DNA of 64,000 bases, taken from positions 124,001 through 188,000 of the forward strand of contig JADJSG010000007.1 in assembly GCA_016711825.1 (NCBI GenBank). Reading direction: 5' to 3'. Origin of the DNA: Bacteroidota bacterium (lineage in GTDB: Bacteria > Bacteroidota > Bacteroidia > Chitinophagales > Chitinophagaceae). Shown one piece after another: positions 9,244-19,049 of this stretch; position 1 is the first letter of the stretch, and each line of letters opens with the position of its first letter. The position numbers and the translations under genes are program-made. The notes below the pieces were generated by a model, which worked only from the letters and a program-made list of their open reading frames with translations, was not told where the DNA came from and did no database searches.

Positions 9244-11490
9244 TTACTGTTTCAATATTTTCTTACTGTACACAGTTTTATCTGTGTTTACTATCAGATT
9301 GTATACTCCATTACTTAATCCTGAAAAATCAATATCGTATGACAATTGACTGCCTGATATAGAAAACGTTTTTACTACTTTGCCGTCAAATGAAATAATT
9401 TTACCGTTGATATTATCAGATAGCGAAGTTTTGAAATCCAGATGCAAAACACCGGAAACAGGATTTGGCGAGGCCATTATCACTTCATCAAAACCAATGT
9501 CAGAAACGCTTGTTGGACCATGATTAATCATGATATCATCAATATACACATTGTTTCCAAAATTACTTGTGGTATAAAATGCAACCAGCACTTCCGCCTG
9601 TCCTGCGTACGAAGCCATACTCACGGTATCTGTTCTCCATTGCGCTGCCGAAGGTGTCCATGCTGAAGCAGAAACAGGCGCTGTTGCCAGTACTGCCCCC
9701 GCCTTGTCGTAAATGGATGTCCATGTACCACCACAGTTGGTTGAAACGAGCACCTGCAATTTATCATTGGTAGTGGCATCGTATTGTGCATGGGCTACAC
9801 TGAAAATCAGCCGGGCGCCGCTTGTTGCAGTTGCCATATTTATTTTTGGTGATATCAGGTAATCTTTCTGCCCTGTGATATCTTCTGCACCTGAGAAATT
9901 ATCCATCTTCATACAGCCTGTACTGAGTCCGAAGCCGCCCGTGCTAACGCGGGTCATTTTGTTGTTTGGATTATATTGCGCAACGTTCCATCCTGCAGGA
10001 GGAAATGTAGCTGCGGTAAAAGTTTCGGTGAAAGGATAATTCGCAGCAGGATTGAAAGCCCTGAAGGATCCTTCGATTGTTTTATTCAGATCCACATCAT
10101 CAGGAGTTCCATTCACGTTGATAGCGGTTATTTTCAATAAATGATTACCGTTTACAACCGCCGATAATGGGAAAGTTACATTCGCTGTAGCCCCTGAAGC
10201 GAGTGTGCCGGTCCAGTTGTGAGTCACAGGTGTGCCGTTGTTTACAGTATACTGGAAGCTTACGCTTGTGATGATGCTCGTACCCTTATTCAGGATTGTG
10301 GCGATAGGTGTAATGTTTGCGAGGCAGCTACTAAATGAAGTAGAGTAAAAATTTGGCTTGTAGTTTTGCACTACAGGAGATATAATAGCTGTAAGTGCAA
10401 CATCTTTTGCAGGTGCGGTAGCATCCAGACGATAGACTGTATTGGTGGTCTTGTTTACACACCATATACGTCCGTCAGGACCTACTTTTACACCCATCAT
10501 ACCGGGCAAACCGGTGGTAATAGTTGTCATTAATGCAAATGGTGAAGTGTTGTAGATATAAATGGCTCCTGTAGTATTGTCTGATACTACAAGCCTGTTT
10601 TTATAGTAATCAATTCCGCAAGGTTGTGTAGGTAAAGTTACAAGGTCCTCTACAGTGGCAGTTTCAATTTTCTGGTAAGCTGCCAGCGGCTCTTGTGCGG
10701 TGGCAGGTACAGTAAGGTTACCGGTCATGTTACCCGTATTGGTATTCATTCTTTTTATTTTTTTTGAGCCTCCGTCTATGAAATAAAGCCATCCGCTTGC
10801 TTTATCAAGTATCATGTGACTTGGTATATTAGGAACACGTGTTACAAGTACATCTGTATATCTGTATATTTTACCGGCTGAGTGGTTATCATATCCCGGA
10901 CCATGATGCTGTACGAAATCATACAGGCAGATATTGCCGTTATGACCATCATTTACCCAATATGCCAGCGCTGAATCATGTGCAATACCCATTGCAAAAG
11001 GGCTTTGATGCAGCATATCGTAATGGCTTCCTAATGGCAATCCGTTTACCCAGTTGTTTTGGAATACCCGTGCAGTGATGGCTGTATCACCGGACCAAAG
11101 TGCAGGGCCCATAAATGTGGAGGTTCCCCCATTGGTACTTTGTATTTCATTCACACAGGCCCAGAAACCATCATCTCCAAAAGCAATCGCCGGGGGGAAT
11201 CTCATAAAGTGACCAGTATGCGAATCCTGACGATGCTGACTTGTTTGGTTAGGCAAACCTGCATTGTAAATAATTACTACCGAACCGCCGTTGGCAGTGC
11301 CACGATTTGCAACCCACAGTTCATTTGAATTTGGTTTAAAATCTAAATCCTGCGGTTGGTTTACCTGATTGGCAGCGCCAGCCACGGCAGTGGGTGTAAC
11401 CACCACGATATAATTGTCAAGAAAATTTTGTGCTTTTGCTGCGGTACATGTGCAACACAGCATAAAAAGAGAATAAATTGTTTTTTTCAT
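9244..11490 (-). CDS. Secreted beta-propeller protein with choice-of-anchor J domain and T9SS type A sorting domain
   Basis: 748 residues with a signal peptide (ends AKAQ). Residues about 30-380 form NHL/SMP-30-like propeller blades (repeated GIAHD, PCGIDYYKNRL and VKVGPDGRIWCV-type strands). A CARDB-like Ig domain follows (about 385-490), then a MAM-like choice-of-anchor J domain (about 500-660; FPPAGWN, LISPKINM, NVYIDDI). It ends in a T9SS type A signal (ASPNPVSGVLHLDF ... ILKQ). It should be exported by T9SS and anchored or released at the surface. Substrate unknown. It is followed by the TlpA-like gene. Confidence 0.87.
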   Translation of the reverse strand: MKKTIYSLFMLCCTCTAAKAQNFLDNYIVVVTPTAVAGAANQVNQPQDLDFKPNSNELWVANRGTANGGSVVIIYNAGLPNQTSQHRQDSHTGHFMRFPPAIAFGDDGFWACVNEIQSTNGGTSTFMGPALWSGDTAITARVFQNNWVNGLPLGSHYDMLHQSPFAMGIAHDSALAYWVNDGHNGNICLYDFVQHHGPGYDNHSAGKIYRYTDVLVTRVPNIPSHMILDKASGWLYFIDGGSKKIKRMNTNTGNMTGNLTVPATAQEPLAAYQKIETATVEDLVTLPTQPCGIDYYKNRLVVSDNTTGAIYIYNTSPFALMTTITTGLPGMMGVKVGPDGRIWCVNKTTNTVYRLDATAPAKDVALTAIISPVVQNYKPNFYSTSFSSCLANITPIATILNKGTSIITSVSFQYTVNNGTPVTHNWTGTLASGATANVTFPLSAVVNGNHLLKITAINVNGTPDDVDLNKTIEGSFRAFNPAANYPFTETFTAATFPPAGWNVAQYNPNNKMTRVSTGGFGLSTGCMKMDNFSGAEDITGQKDYLISPKINMATATSGARLIFSVAHAQYDATTNDKLQVLVSTNCGGTWTSIYDKAGAVLATAPVSASAWTPSAAQWRTDTVSMASYAGQAEVLVAFYTTSNFGNNVYIDDIMINHGPTSVSDIGFDEVIMASPNPVSGVLHLDFKTSLSDNINGKIISFDGKVVKTFSISGSQLSYDIDFSGLSNGVYNLIVNTDKTVYSKKILKQ

Positions 11491-11589
11491 TTGTTTATTT
11501 TTTATGATTTAACTTATTTTAATACAGGTATAACAACCATAAAGCACAGAAGGCTGCTCTATCTATCAACTTGGGTTGTTAAAATAAAA

Positions 11590-11937
11590 TCAGGAAAACC
11601 TCGACGGTTGCCATACCATCGATGAAGCTCTGGATGGAAGAAATTGACTGTATGCATCATAACCAGGCAAATCCTGAGTTGTGATCCTAATATCACAAGA
11701 TGCAGAAAGAGATGATGTCATTAAAAAAAATACCGAACAGCACTGACAGGATGCCAAAGGATTGCATCCTTCGCATCCGTTATCTGAAGGCGTATCTTCG
11801 CATGTATTTTTACTTGAGTTCTCTGTCGTAGAAGAGCAGCAAGAACTCGCTTGCTTTGAATCCATGAATGGTTTTGGACACGGCAAAACAGCAAGTATTA
11901 AAATATAAACAGATAATATAAAACTAATAGTCCTCAC
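11590..11937 (-). CDS. Cys-rich secreted protein resembling DUF6660
   Basis: 115 residues with an N-terminal hydrophobic segment and ten cysteines, mostly in pairs (SSCC, CEGC, SCQCC). The C-terminus (SSMVWQPSRFS) matches my memory of the DUF6660 family, found next to CusA-type efflux genes in Bacteroidota; this is recalled, not searched. The only available start is GTG at 11937, because an in-frame TGA lies three codons upstream. A near-consensus promoter sits right at that start, so the mRNA may be leaderless. Probably an accessory of the metal island; function unknown. Confidence 0.6.
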   Translation of the reverse strand: MRTISFILSVYILILAVLPCPKPFMDSKQASSCCSSTTENSSKNTCEDTPSDNGCEGCNPLASCQCCSVFFLMTSSLSASCDIRITTQDLPGYDAYSQFLPSRASSMVWQPSRFS

Positions 11938-11941
11938 AAAT

Positions 11942-11970
11942 CAAAGATAAGACTTTAAAGGTTATTTCAA
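11942..11970 (-). promoter_or_regulatory. Promoter of the Cys-rich gene (TTG-N18-TATCTTTG)
   Basis: On the minus strand TTG (11970-11968), an 18-base spacer and TATCTTTG (11949-11942) match the Bacteroidota sigma-A pattern. The predicted start site falls at about 11935, on or next to the GTG start codon. Confidence 0.55.
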
Positions 11971-12189
11971 AACTTTATAAAGAAATAGTAGTTTTTCCCG
12001 ACCCCAAAAAAAGTAGCTCTTTGAAGCCGAATTTCAACTTAATATGTTTAAATGGGATTTAGTTTGCAATAAAATAGGGGTCTACAGATAATTCTGCTTT
12101 AAAATTAAGAATTAAGTGTAACTTGTACTATCTTGTTTTGATGGGTACTTATTAGTTCCATATATGCAAAAACATGCTACACTAATTTT

Positions 12190-13248
12190 TTACTGAAGTG
12201 ACAAATTTAGATTATTACTTAAAAGTAAGTTTAATTCTATCGGCAATTTATATTCTGAAAGTGCTTCTTCTGTGTCAGCGTTTATCCAATTTGAATGTGC
12301 CGAATCAAAAACCCACTCGTCATAATCATTAAGTGATTGAAAGTTTACAGCATTTGCATTACTATTTTTTGGAAGGTTGAATCCGAATCTATCAAACAAT
12401 CTATGTCCTTTCATAGCAGCTATTATATTATCAAAAGCTGAAACATATATAGTAGGATTATTGCTTTGTTTTGATTTTTTATTTATATCGGGTTCAGTAA
12501 ATATTTTTGTGCCATACTTTACGCATTCTATTAGGTCTCTTTCTATATTTTGAACTTTTCGCATATTCTGTGCTGCTCTGGTTGTCCATTTAGTACCATT
12601 TGTATCCTTCCATAATTTCACCCATTCATTTATGAGTATTATTGCAATTTCCTTAGTTGGTACAATGATATGAAAGTGTGGGTTATATGTCTTCATAATG
12701 GGGTTAAAGTTACATTCGAGGGACCTAATACCCATTAATGAATTTCCTCTACCTCTCTGGTTTCTTTTACGGTATTTATCACTAATTTTTTCGAATCCTT
12801 CTACAAGCTTACAAACTAATAAACTCAATCGCTCGTACGGAATAGCTTTTATCGTAAGGGTGACAAAATAGGCATCATTCCAATTTTTCAAAATTGGCAA
12901 ATATTTATTAAGTATTTCTGCTTTTCGAATACACAAACAAACTGTACAGAATTTATTCTTACAGTACTTTCCAAATAAACGTCCTTCTGAACTGTATGCA
13001 CGACTTAGGCAATAATAAGCGTTCCAATATTGTTCTACTCTATCAAAAGCGCCTTTTTCTTTAGCTATGTCTATGAGTGCAAGTAATATTTTTTGAGTAA
13101 TGGATTTCCTTTTTGCCCAGCCATTCATTTGATTAGTTTTACTTAAATCTGCACCCTTACCTGTGACTGTAATTTTCTTTTTTTTGGACACTTTTTCTGG
13201 CTTTTCTGTCCCCCTTTGTGCTAATGTATTAAGCAGAGTCCTCATCAT
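12190..13248 (-). CDS. HUH-type rolling-circle replication initiator-like protein (Rep_1 family)
   Basis: 352 residues. Rolling-circle Rep proteins nick a DNA origin through a tyrosine. The three motifs are present: FVTLTI (128-133, motif 1), the metal-binding His191-Phe-His193 (HUH, motif 2), and Tyr245-Gly-Thr-Lys248 (motif 3, one catalytic Tyr). A Cys cluster precedes them (Cys96, Cys101, Cys104, Cys106, a probable zinc knuckle), and the N-terminus is Lys-rich. The start overlaps the end of the coiled-coil gene by 20 bases, so it reads as the last gene of the patatin-TIR operon rather than a free plasmid gene. No plasmid mobilisation or partition gene is nearby. Confidence 0.82.
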   Translation of the reverse strand: MMRTLLNTLAQRGTEKPEKVSKKKKITVTGKGADLSKTNQMNGWAKRKSITQKILLALIDIAKEKGAFDRVEQYWNAYYCLSRAYSSEGRLFGKYCKNKFCTVCLCIRKAEILNKYLPILKNWNDAYFVTLTIKAIPYERLSLLVCKLVEGFEKISDKYRKRNQRGRGNSLMGIRSLECNFNPIMKTYNPHFHIIVPTKEIAIILINEWVKLWKDTNGTKWTTRAAQNMRKVQNIERDLIECVKYGTKIFTEPDINKKSKQSNNPTIYVSAFDNIIAAMKGHRLFDRFGFNLPKNSNANAVNFQSLNDYDEWVFDSAHSNWINADTEEALSEYKLPIELNLLLSNNLNLSLQ

Positions 13249-13815
13249 AGAAATAACAAACGTACGTTTGTTTGAAATCCCTATTTACGAATTCTTCCTG
13301 AGGCACATTATAACCATTTGATGAGAGGCTTTTTCTTATTTTATTGATTTGTTGCGATTGATCATTACCATCTTTATTATATTGAATAAATACTGTATAG
13401 GACTTTTCTGGTTTTATCACCCTTTTTGAATTGCTAGTCACTTGCTTTATCTCCTGTTGGATATGATTGATTTGCTGTTCCGAATTTTTATTTCCAATGT
13501 CCTTCTCCACTTCAGATAGTTTTTGGGTTAATAATTTTACCTGCTCACGCAATATGGCATTATTCTCATCTAAATTGATACTTGACCTCTCAAAATGATT
13601 CGATATGGCTTCATTCAACGAATCATTGATTTTTTGAATATAATCATTGGTTAGTTTGAGTTGATTGTTTACTTTTTGCTCAGTATTTAAGCGATATGCT
13701 AAAATAAAATACTAAAAGCTGCAATCATAAAGACAAATACGACCAACAAAGTGGTTTGCTTGCTCTTTTTTTCGTTGTCAATAAACTGTTGCAATAAATC
13801 ATCTTGTGATGTCAT
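13229..13815 (-). pseudogene. Membrane-anchored coiled-coil protein, split by a one-base frameshift
   Basis: Two frames join into a 195-residue protein. The first (ATG at 13815) encodes a polar N-terminus and a TM helix (VVFVFMIAAFSILF), then hits TAG at about 13702. The second, shifted by -1, continues with a coiled coil (Gln/Asn/Lys/Glu heptads) and a C-terminal domain (SYTVFIQY ... GYNVPQEE ... TYVCYFYDED). One extra T in the TTTT run near 13700-13703 restores the frame. The C-terminal pattern resembles LytR_C-like domains I associate with bacterial conflict proteins, a weak resemblance. It starts 11 bases after the TIR gene and overlaps the Rep start by 20. Confidence 0.6.
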
Positions 13816-13826
13816 ATAAGCATAAT

Positions 13827-14468
13827 TTAAAATTTAAAAAGGGATATATTCGTAGGTTTCCATATTTTGATAATTACGATCAAAGCAATGCTTAAAAACA
13901 TCAAAAAAGTAATACCTGCAACAAGTATGCTTAAATGAAAAGTAGCCCAAACCGTAGCGATGATACCTGCTAAAACAACCAACGAAGCTAACAGGTAATA
14001 ATAACGCTGGGTATTGTCATTGCTCGATTTTACACCAAGTCCTTCTTGTGCTACCCGTTTCACAATATTTGTCAAAGCTACATTGATATTAGGTTGTGTT
14101 TCAAGAGGCTTATCTTTTGCAGGCAATATCTGGGTTTCCACTTTTTCAAATAAGGAATCCCGATCCCAATAAAATGAACTCAAAAGTATTGGAAATGATT
14201 GTATGTTATTTTCTACACTTACTTTAAACTGATTCATACATTTGTCTTCATTCGCATAATTGACACTGAGTAAATGGATATTGCAATCCGATTCATTTAT
14301 TATCGAAATAATTTTATTTTCATCGGCTTGCATGGCAAACTGTTGTTCATTAAAAATCAAATCGGCATTATTGCTTAATCGCGAAAAATGCAATTTTACA
14401 GCCTGTATCAATTTTACATTTTCGATAGGCTCATTGTCTGTATAAGAAAAAAATATCTTTTTTTTCAT
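13827..14468 (-). CDS. TIR-domain protein with two C-terminal transmembrane helices
   Basis: 213 residues. Residues 3-145 read as a bacterial TIR domain: the opening strand KIFFSYTD, the SDCNIHLLSVNY strand/loop, CMNQF, the FPILLSSFYW strand, and the LPAKDKPL ... ALTNIVKRV tail typical of TIR_2. Two hydrophobic helices follow (about 157-176 and 180-202). TIR domains in defence systems cleave NAD+ or make cyclic ADP-ribose signals. In the helix that usually carries the catalytic Glu I see Gln80, so activity is uncertain. The gene starts 7 bases after the patatin stop, within the same operon. Confidence 0.75.
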   Translation of the reverse strand: MKKKIFFSYTDNEPIENVKLIQAVKLHFSRLSNNADLIFNEQQFAMQADENKIISIINESDCNIHLLSVNYANEDKCMNQFKVSVENNIQSFPILLSSFYWDRDSLFEKVETQILPAKDKPLETQPNINVALTNIVKRVAQEGLGVKSSNDNTQRYYYLLASLVVLAGIIATVWATFHLSILVAGITFLMFLSIALIVIIKIWKPTNISLFKF

Positions 14469-14475
14469 GCTTACA

Positions 14476-15614
14476 TTATGGTTTCAAATCAAAGGCCGCA
14501 GGAAAATGTTCAGGTTTGACTTCTTTCTTACCTGCTGCCAAACCGATAGCGATTAAGTCATTTGTATTGGCTGCATTATCCATTTCACTTAAAGTATCTA
14601 ACTGGTCGTCATTAAAGTCAAATCCAAGTGCTTTTACCTGGTCAACATCAAAAAAGACATTAAATCGATTATAAGTAAATTGTTCATGACCACCAATTAA
14701 GTCATCTTTCAAATCGCCAATTTCTCTATCTATTACCCGAGCGGTGAGTGATGTACTCATACTTTGCATCATGGTTTCGATAAACTCTGTAGAGTCGCTC
14801 ATAAATACATCTGCAACAATTTGGGCTAATTGAAGGTTATTGGGATTTTTATATTTATCAAGATTTAAATTGCGAGGTCTACGACCAGTTCCAATTGAGG
14901 TAATCATCAAATGATCTTTTCCTGTTTTCCAATGAAGGTTATATCCTTTAAAAGTAGCAATCATAAACAATTGCAAGGAAGGGTTATTCATCAAACTAAA
15001 CCCACCATCTACAAATAAATATTCCTTTTGTGTACCGATATCTTTAAGTACTTCGGGTATAAAATACGTTGGAGCAGCTGCACTAGCTCTAACATAGTCT
15101 TTGACATAAAAATTATTTCTTTCAAAATATTTTGCTTTCGGGTTATTGGTTAAAGGCCAGGTACTAAAACTGTCAAGTCTTTTGGCTACAATTGTCAAAC
15201 CCGTTTTGATGTCATCATCTCCTATTTTGATATCTTTAAAAAATTGATCCAAATGTCTTCTCAGGGGTTTTACATCATATTTACTTTTCCATAAATCATG
15301 TATTTTATCAAGCCATCCTCCTTTTTGAAAAATGTCACTTCCCAATTCTTTATATTTCTGGGTGATTTCATCTACACTCATTCCAATAGCCAGGGCTGCA
15401 GCTATAATGGCTCCGGTGCTTGTACCTCCAATTAAATCGTAGTAATGATGCAACCTAAATGAATCGGGAGGAATGACATCTTTAAATCGCTCTTTAAGCA
15501 TGTCTTCAATATTTTTAAAATACCTAAAGAGAGTGCCCCTCTAATGCCACCGCCGTCAAGTGATAATATACGTTTAGTATCAGCAAGGGATAAATGTTCG
15601 TGTAAACTTTTCAT
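14476..15614 (-). pseudogene. Patatin-like phospholipase (CapV-like), interrupted by a -1 frameshift
   Basis: Joined length 379 residues. The first frame (15614 to about 15515) carries the oxyanion loop DGGGIRG (20-26). The second holds the nucleophile elbow GTSTG (Ser66) and the catalytic Asp203 in FVDGG, so the Ser/Asp dyad is complete once joined. The break lies at AAAAA (15516-15512 on the minus strand) and needs one more A, or a -1 slip at the heptamer T-TTA-AAA that sits exactly there in frame. Patatins of this size are membrane-degrading effectors in CBASS and related abortive systems. First gene of the operon, upstream of TIR. No nucleotidyltransferase is present. Confidence 0.75.
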
Positions 15615-15773
15615 GTTGTTCTTTTATTTTCTATAAAAATAATCATTTTTAGATTTTTTTCTTATATTTACCTTACAAATCAATAGAATAGTCGCAAAAA
15701 GCAATCTGTGCATTCAACCCGTTTTTTTTTGTATTCCTGCTTCTTGTCCTTCATCGATTTTAAAAAATTAACT

Positions 15774-18700
15774 ATGAAACGAATTTGCACTTTATTGTTG
15801 TTTTGTTTTTTTTCAAATTTCATTTTTGCCCAAAATACGATTCAGATACAGTCGGCTCCTTTACATATTATGAATTGCCCCGACATTTGTACCACATTGT
15901 ATGCCAATTTTCCTAAACCCCTCAAAACAACGGCTTATACTGTCAGTAATACCGCCTATGCTCCAATTGCTATTAATGGAACCCCTGTAAGTTTTACTGA
16001 CGATAAATTTACCAATGCCCTACCCTTAGGCTTTGAATTTTGTTTTTTCAATCAAGTGTATACCCAGTGCTACCTTTCTGACAATGGTGTGCTAACTTTT
16101 AATAACATGTATAGTGGCGGCAATTGCAATAACAATATCCAGCAAACCCTTCCTTATTTTAATTCAACTTTTCCAGACAATGCCATCTTTTTTCTTTTTA
16201 TGGATATCAACCCTAACCAGGGTGGAAGTATACAGTATGCTACCACAGGTGTAGCCCCTTATCGAAAATTTATTGTGAGTTATCAGAATGTGCGATTGTT
16301 TGGCAATACATGTGCTGGCACCACATCAAGTTTTCAAGTAGTACTAAGTGAAACCACCCATACGATTGAAACTTTTATTGGCAATAAAGTAGTTTGCGAT
16401 AATAATCCAAATCAATATGCCAATTTTGCAACTGTAGGAATACAAAATATTGGTGCCACTACTTTTTACACAGCCCCGGGCAAACATGCTTCTATCTTTA
16501 CAACTGCAAATGAAGGTATTCGTTTTTCTCCTGCTGGCCCCCTAGATTATATCATGACATGGGAAAACAAATATGGTCAAACCATTGCAGCCAATACAGA
16601 TAGTGTTTTATTTTGCCCCGATAATTTCCCTTACGACTGTATAAGAGCAAAAATTGAAATCTTTTGCCCACATAGTTTTCAATACGATTCAGTTATCATC
16701 AACAAGCCTATTCCAACCATTAATAACATTCAAATTGTACAACCGCTTTGCGATAATAATACCACAGGAGCCATATTGGTGAATGCCACTGTTGTAGCAC
16801 CTCCAGCACAATATGCTTTGAACAATGGCCCTTTTGGTCCCAATAATATTTTTACCGGCCTGGGGCCCTGGCTCATACCTCATCACGGTACAAGATGCCA
16901 ATGGTTGCAAAAAAGATACGACGGTTGTGATAGAGCCTATCGTCCAATTGTGGATGGCTACCGATACTATCATTAATCCAATTTGCCCCGATTCAAATGG
17001 CAAGGTAGTAGTACATATCAACGGAGGTACAGGGCCATATATCATTTCGTGGTCAAATGGTGATTTTGGCAATACTTGCGATAGTATTGGTCCAGGTGGC
17101 GTTGTGGCAACAGTCACCGATGCTAATGGCTGTGTGGAAATATTTCCAATTATTTTGGTTTATGACAGTTTACCTGAAGTACAATACACCCTGACACAGC
17201 CTGTATGTGGCGACTCCAGTGGTGCAATATCCATCACCGTCACCAATGGTACACCCGCGTATATCCTACTCTGGAATACGGGTGATACGAGCTATGCCCT
17301 CAACAATCTGATGGCTGGCTTTTATGGAGTAACGGTCACCGATGCCAAAGGATGTGTCACAAATTTTAGTACCAACCTCACCGATTTAGATCCCGTGACG
17401 ACTTCAATATCGTCTACCAATACAAAATGCGGACTCAATAATGGGGTTGCAAATGTGCTGGCAACCGCTGGCGTTCCTCCCTATACTTACCAATGGATAC
17501 CATCAGGACAATTGACAGCAACTGCTACCAATCTACCCCCGGGTGTGCATATTTGTAAAACAATGGATGCCACCAATTGTTTTACATTAGACACCTTTAA
17601 TATTCTACCCTCTTTGGCCCTGATCAATAGTGTATCTTATTCCAATGCTAATTGTGATACCAGCAATGGGTCTATTTATTTAAACGGGGTACAAAACGCA
17701 CAAGGCACGGTAACCCGATTGTGGAGCAATGGTCAAACAGGCACTTCTATTTCCGGACTGGCAGCTGGTACCTATTGGATACAAACCACTGATGCCATTG
17801 GTTGTGTTAAAACAGATACTATTATGTTACTCAATGATGGCAAACCACAGTTAATGGTCGTTTCTTATTTACCTCCTTTATGTTATGGCGACAAAGGAGC
17901 TGCAGTTCTTGGTGGCGTATTTGGAACAGCCCCTTACAAGTTTTCATTAGATGGCATTAATTTTACAAGTGATGCCCAACTTGATAATATATTAGCAGGC
18001 GTTTATACCATTTATATTACAGATGCCAATTCATGTTTAAATTCCACTGTAGTTACCTTTACCCAACCTCCCCTCATCGAGTTAAGCTATGTTGCAGATT
18101 CAGTGGTTTGTTTTAATGATTATACCTCTACCATCAGCTATTCGGCATCAGGGGGTACTCCAGGTTATCTTTATTCATTCAACAATGGAATTTACAATTC
18201 CGACACAGCCCAATACCAAAATACTCAAGGTATTTATACCGTATTGGTTAAAGATGCCAACAATTGTACAAGGCCTTTTAATGTAGAAGTTCCGGGCCCC
18301 AAACAAGCCCTGGATGTAAAATTTGACAAGAAAAATATTTATTGTTTTGAACAACAAACGGGCTCATTTACTGCAACCATTCTGGGTTGCTGGCAACCTT
18401 ATACTTATACTTGGAGTAATGGCGCTAATGGACTGACTTTTTAATAACTTAGGCGAAACAAACATGACGATATATGTAACAGACAATATGGGTTGTGACA
18501 TAGAAAAAGATGTGAATATTGAAATACTCCAATGTTGCAAAATGGTGGTTCCAAATGCATTTACACCCAATGCTGATGGGCTCAACGATTTTTTAAAACC
18601 AATTGCCATCAGCGAAGTGACGGATATTAAATTTAGTATTTATGACCGTTGGGGCAAAATGGTATTTAATACCAAAACATTAGGCGACCGCTGGGATGGA

Positions 18701-18814
18701 AGTGTACATGAAATACCTTGTAATATGGGTGTCTATTATTATTACCTTGAATACAATTGCCCTTTTGAATTAAATAAATTTATCCTAAAAGGCGATATCA
18801 CCCTTATCAGGTAG
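15774..18814 (+). pseudogene. SprB-repeat adhesin with gliding-motility (CHU_C, T9SS type B) C-terminus, two frameshifts
   Basis: Three frames join into about 1012 residues. The chosen start (15774) precedes a signal peptide ending IFAQ; the ATG at 15708 would put a second hydrophobic run in front. An N-terminal beta-sandwich (lectin or nidogen-like; GFEFCFFNQVY, NNGVLTF-type strands) is followed by six to eight SprB repeats (GTPxYxxxWNTGDTS ... GxYxVTVTDAxGC). It ends in the type B sorting domain (VVPNAFTPNADGLNDF, YDRWGKMVF, WDGS). One extra C in GGGCCC near 16866 and one extra T in T5 at 18438-18442 break it. Intact homologues are surface adhesins exported by T9SS. Confidence 0.75.
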
Positions 18815-19003
18815 GCAAAAGTGGATACATCATCGTCAAGATGTATATTATGTATATTATTAAGCCTTGGCAAATATTCATATAAATCATGCAATAATCC
18901 CGCTCCCCCTTTGATCATAATCTCTCTTTTGAAATCAAAAATAGCTTGATATCTTTCCTTATTATGGGACCAAAAAAACTATTCGCATTTTTATTTTATA
19001 TAT

Positions 19004-19011
19004 TACATTTG
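19004..19011 (+). promoter_or_regulatory. metK -7 element (TACATTTG)
   Basis: Exact TAnnTTTG match 38 bases before the metK start. The resulting leader of about 30 bases is too short for a SAM riboswitch. Confidence 0.5.
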
Positions 19012-19049
19012 CCTTTCATTTTTTTAACCCGAAACAAAATATAAACAAT

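Noticed and set aside
12190..15614. Classical CBASS or Thoeris system
   Set aside because: There is no CD-NTase, SIR2, ThsA-like or STING gene, so neither name can be applied.
18840..18975. Open minus-strand stretch (ERYQAIFDFKREIM ...) before metK
   Set aside because: About 45 codons without a start codon near its 5' end or any family resemblance; composition alone can explain it.
18815..19049. SAM riboswitch upstream of metK
   Set aside because: The promoter leaves a leader of only about 30 bases, and no SAM-I or SAM-II consensus is visible.
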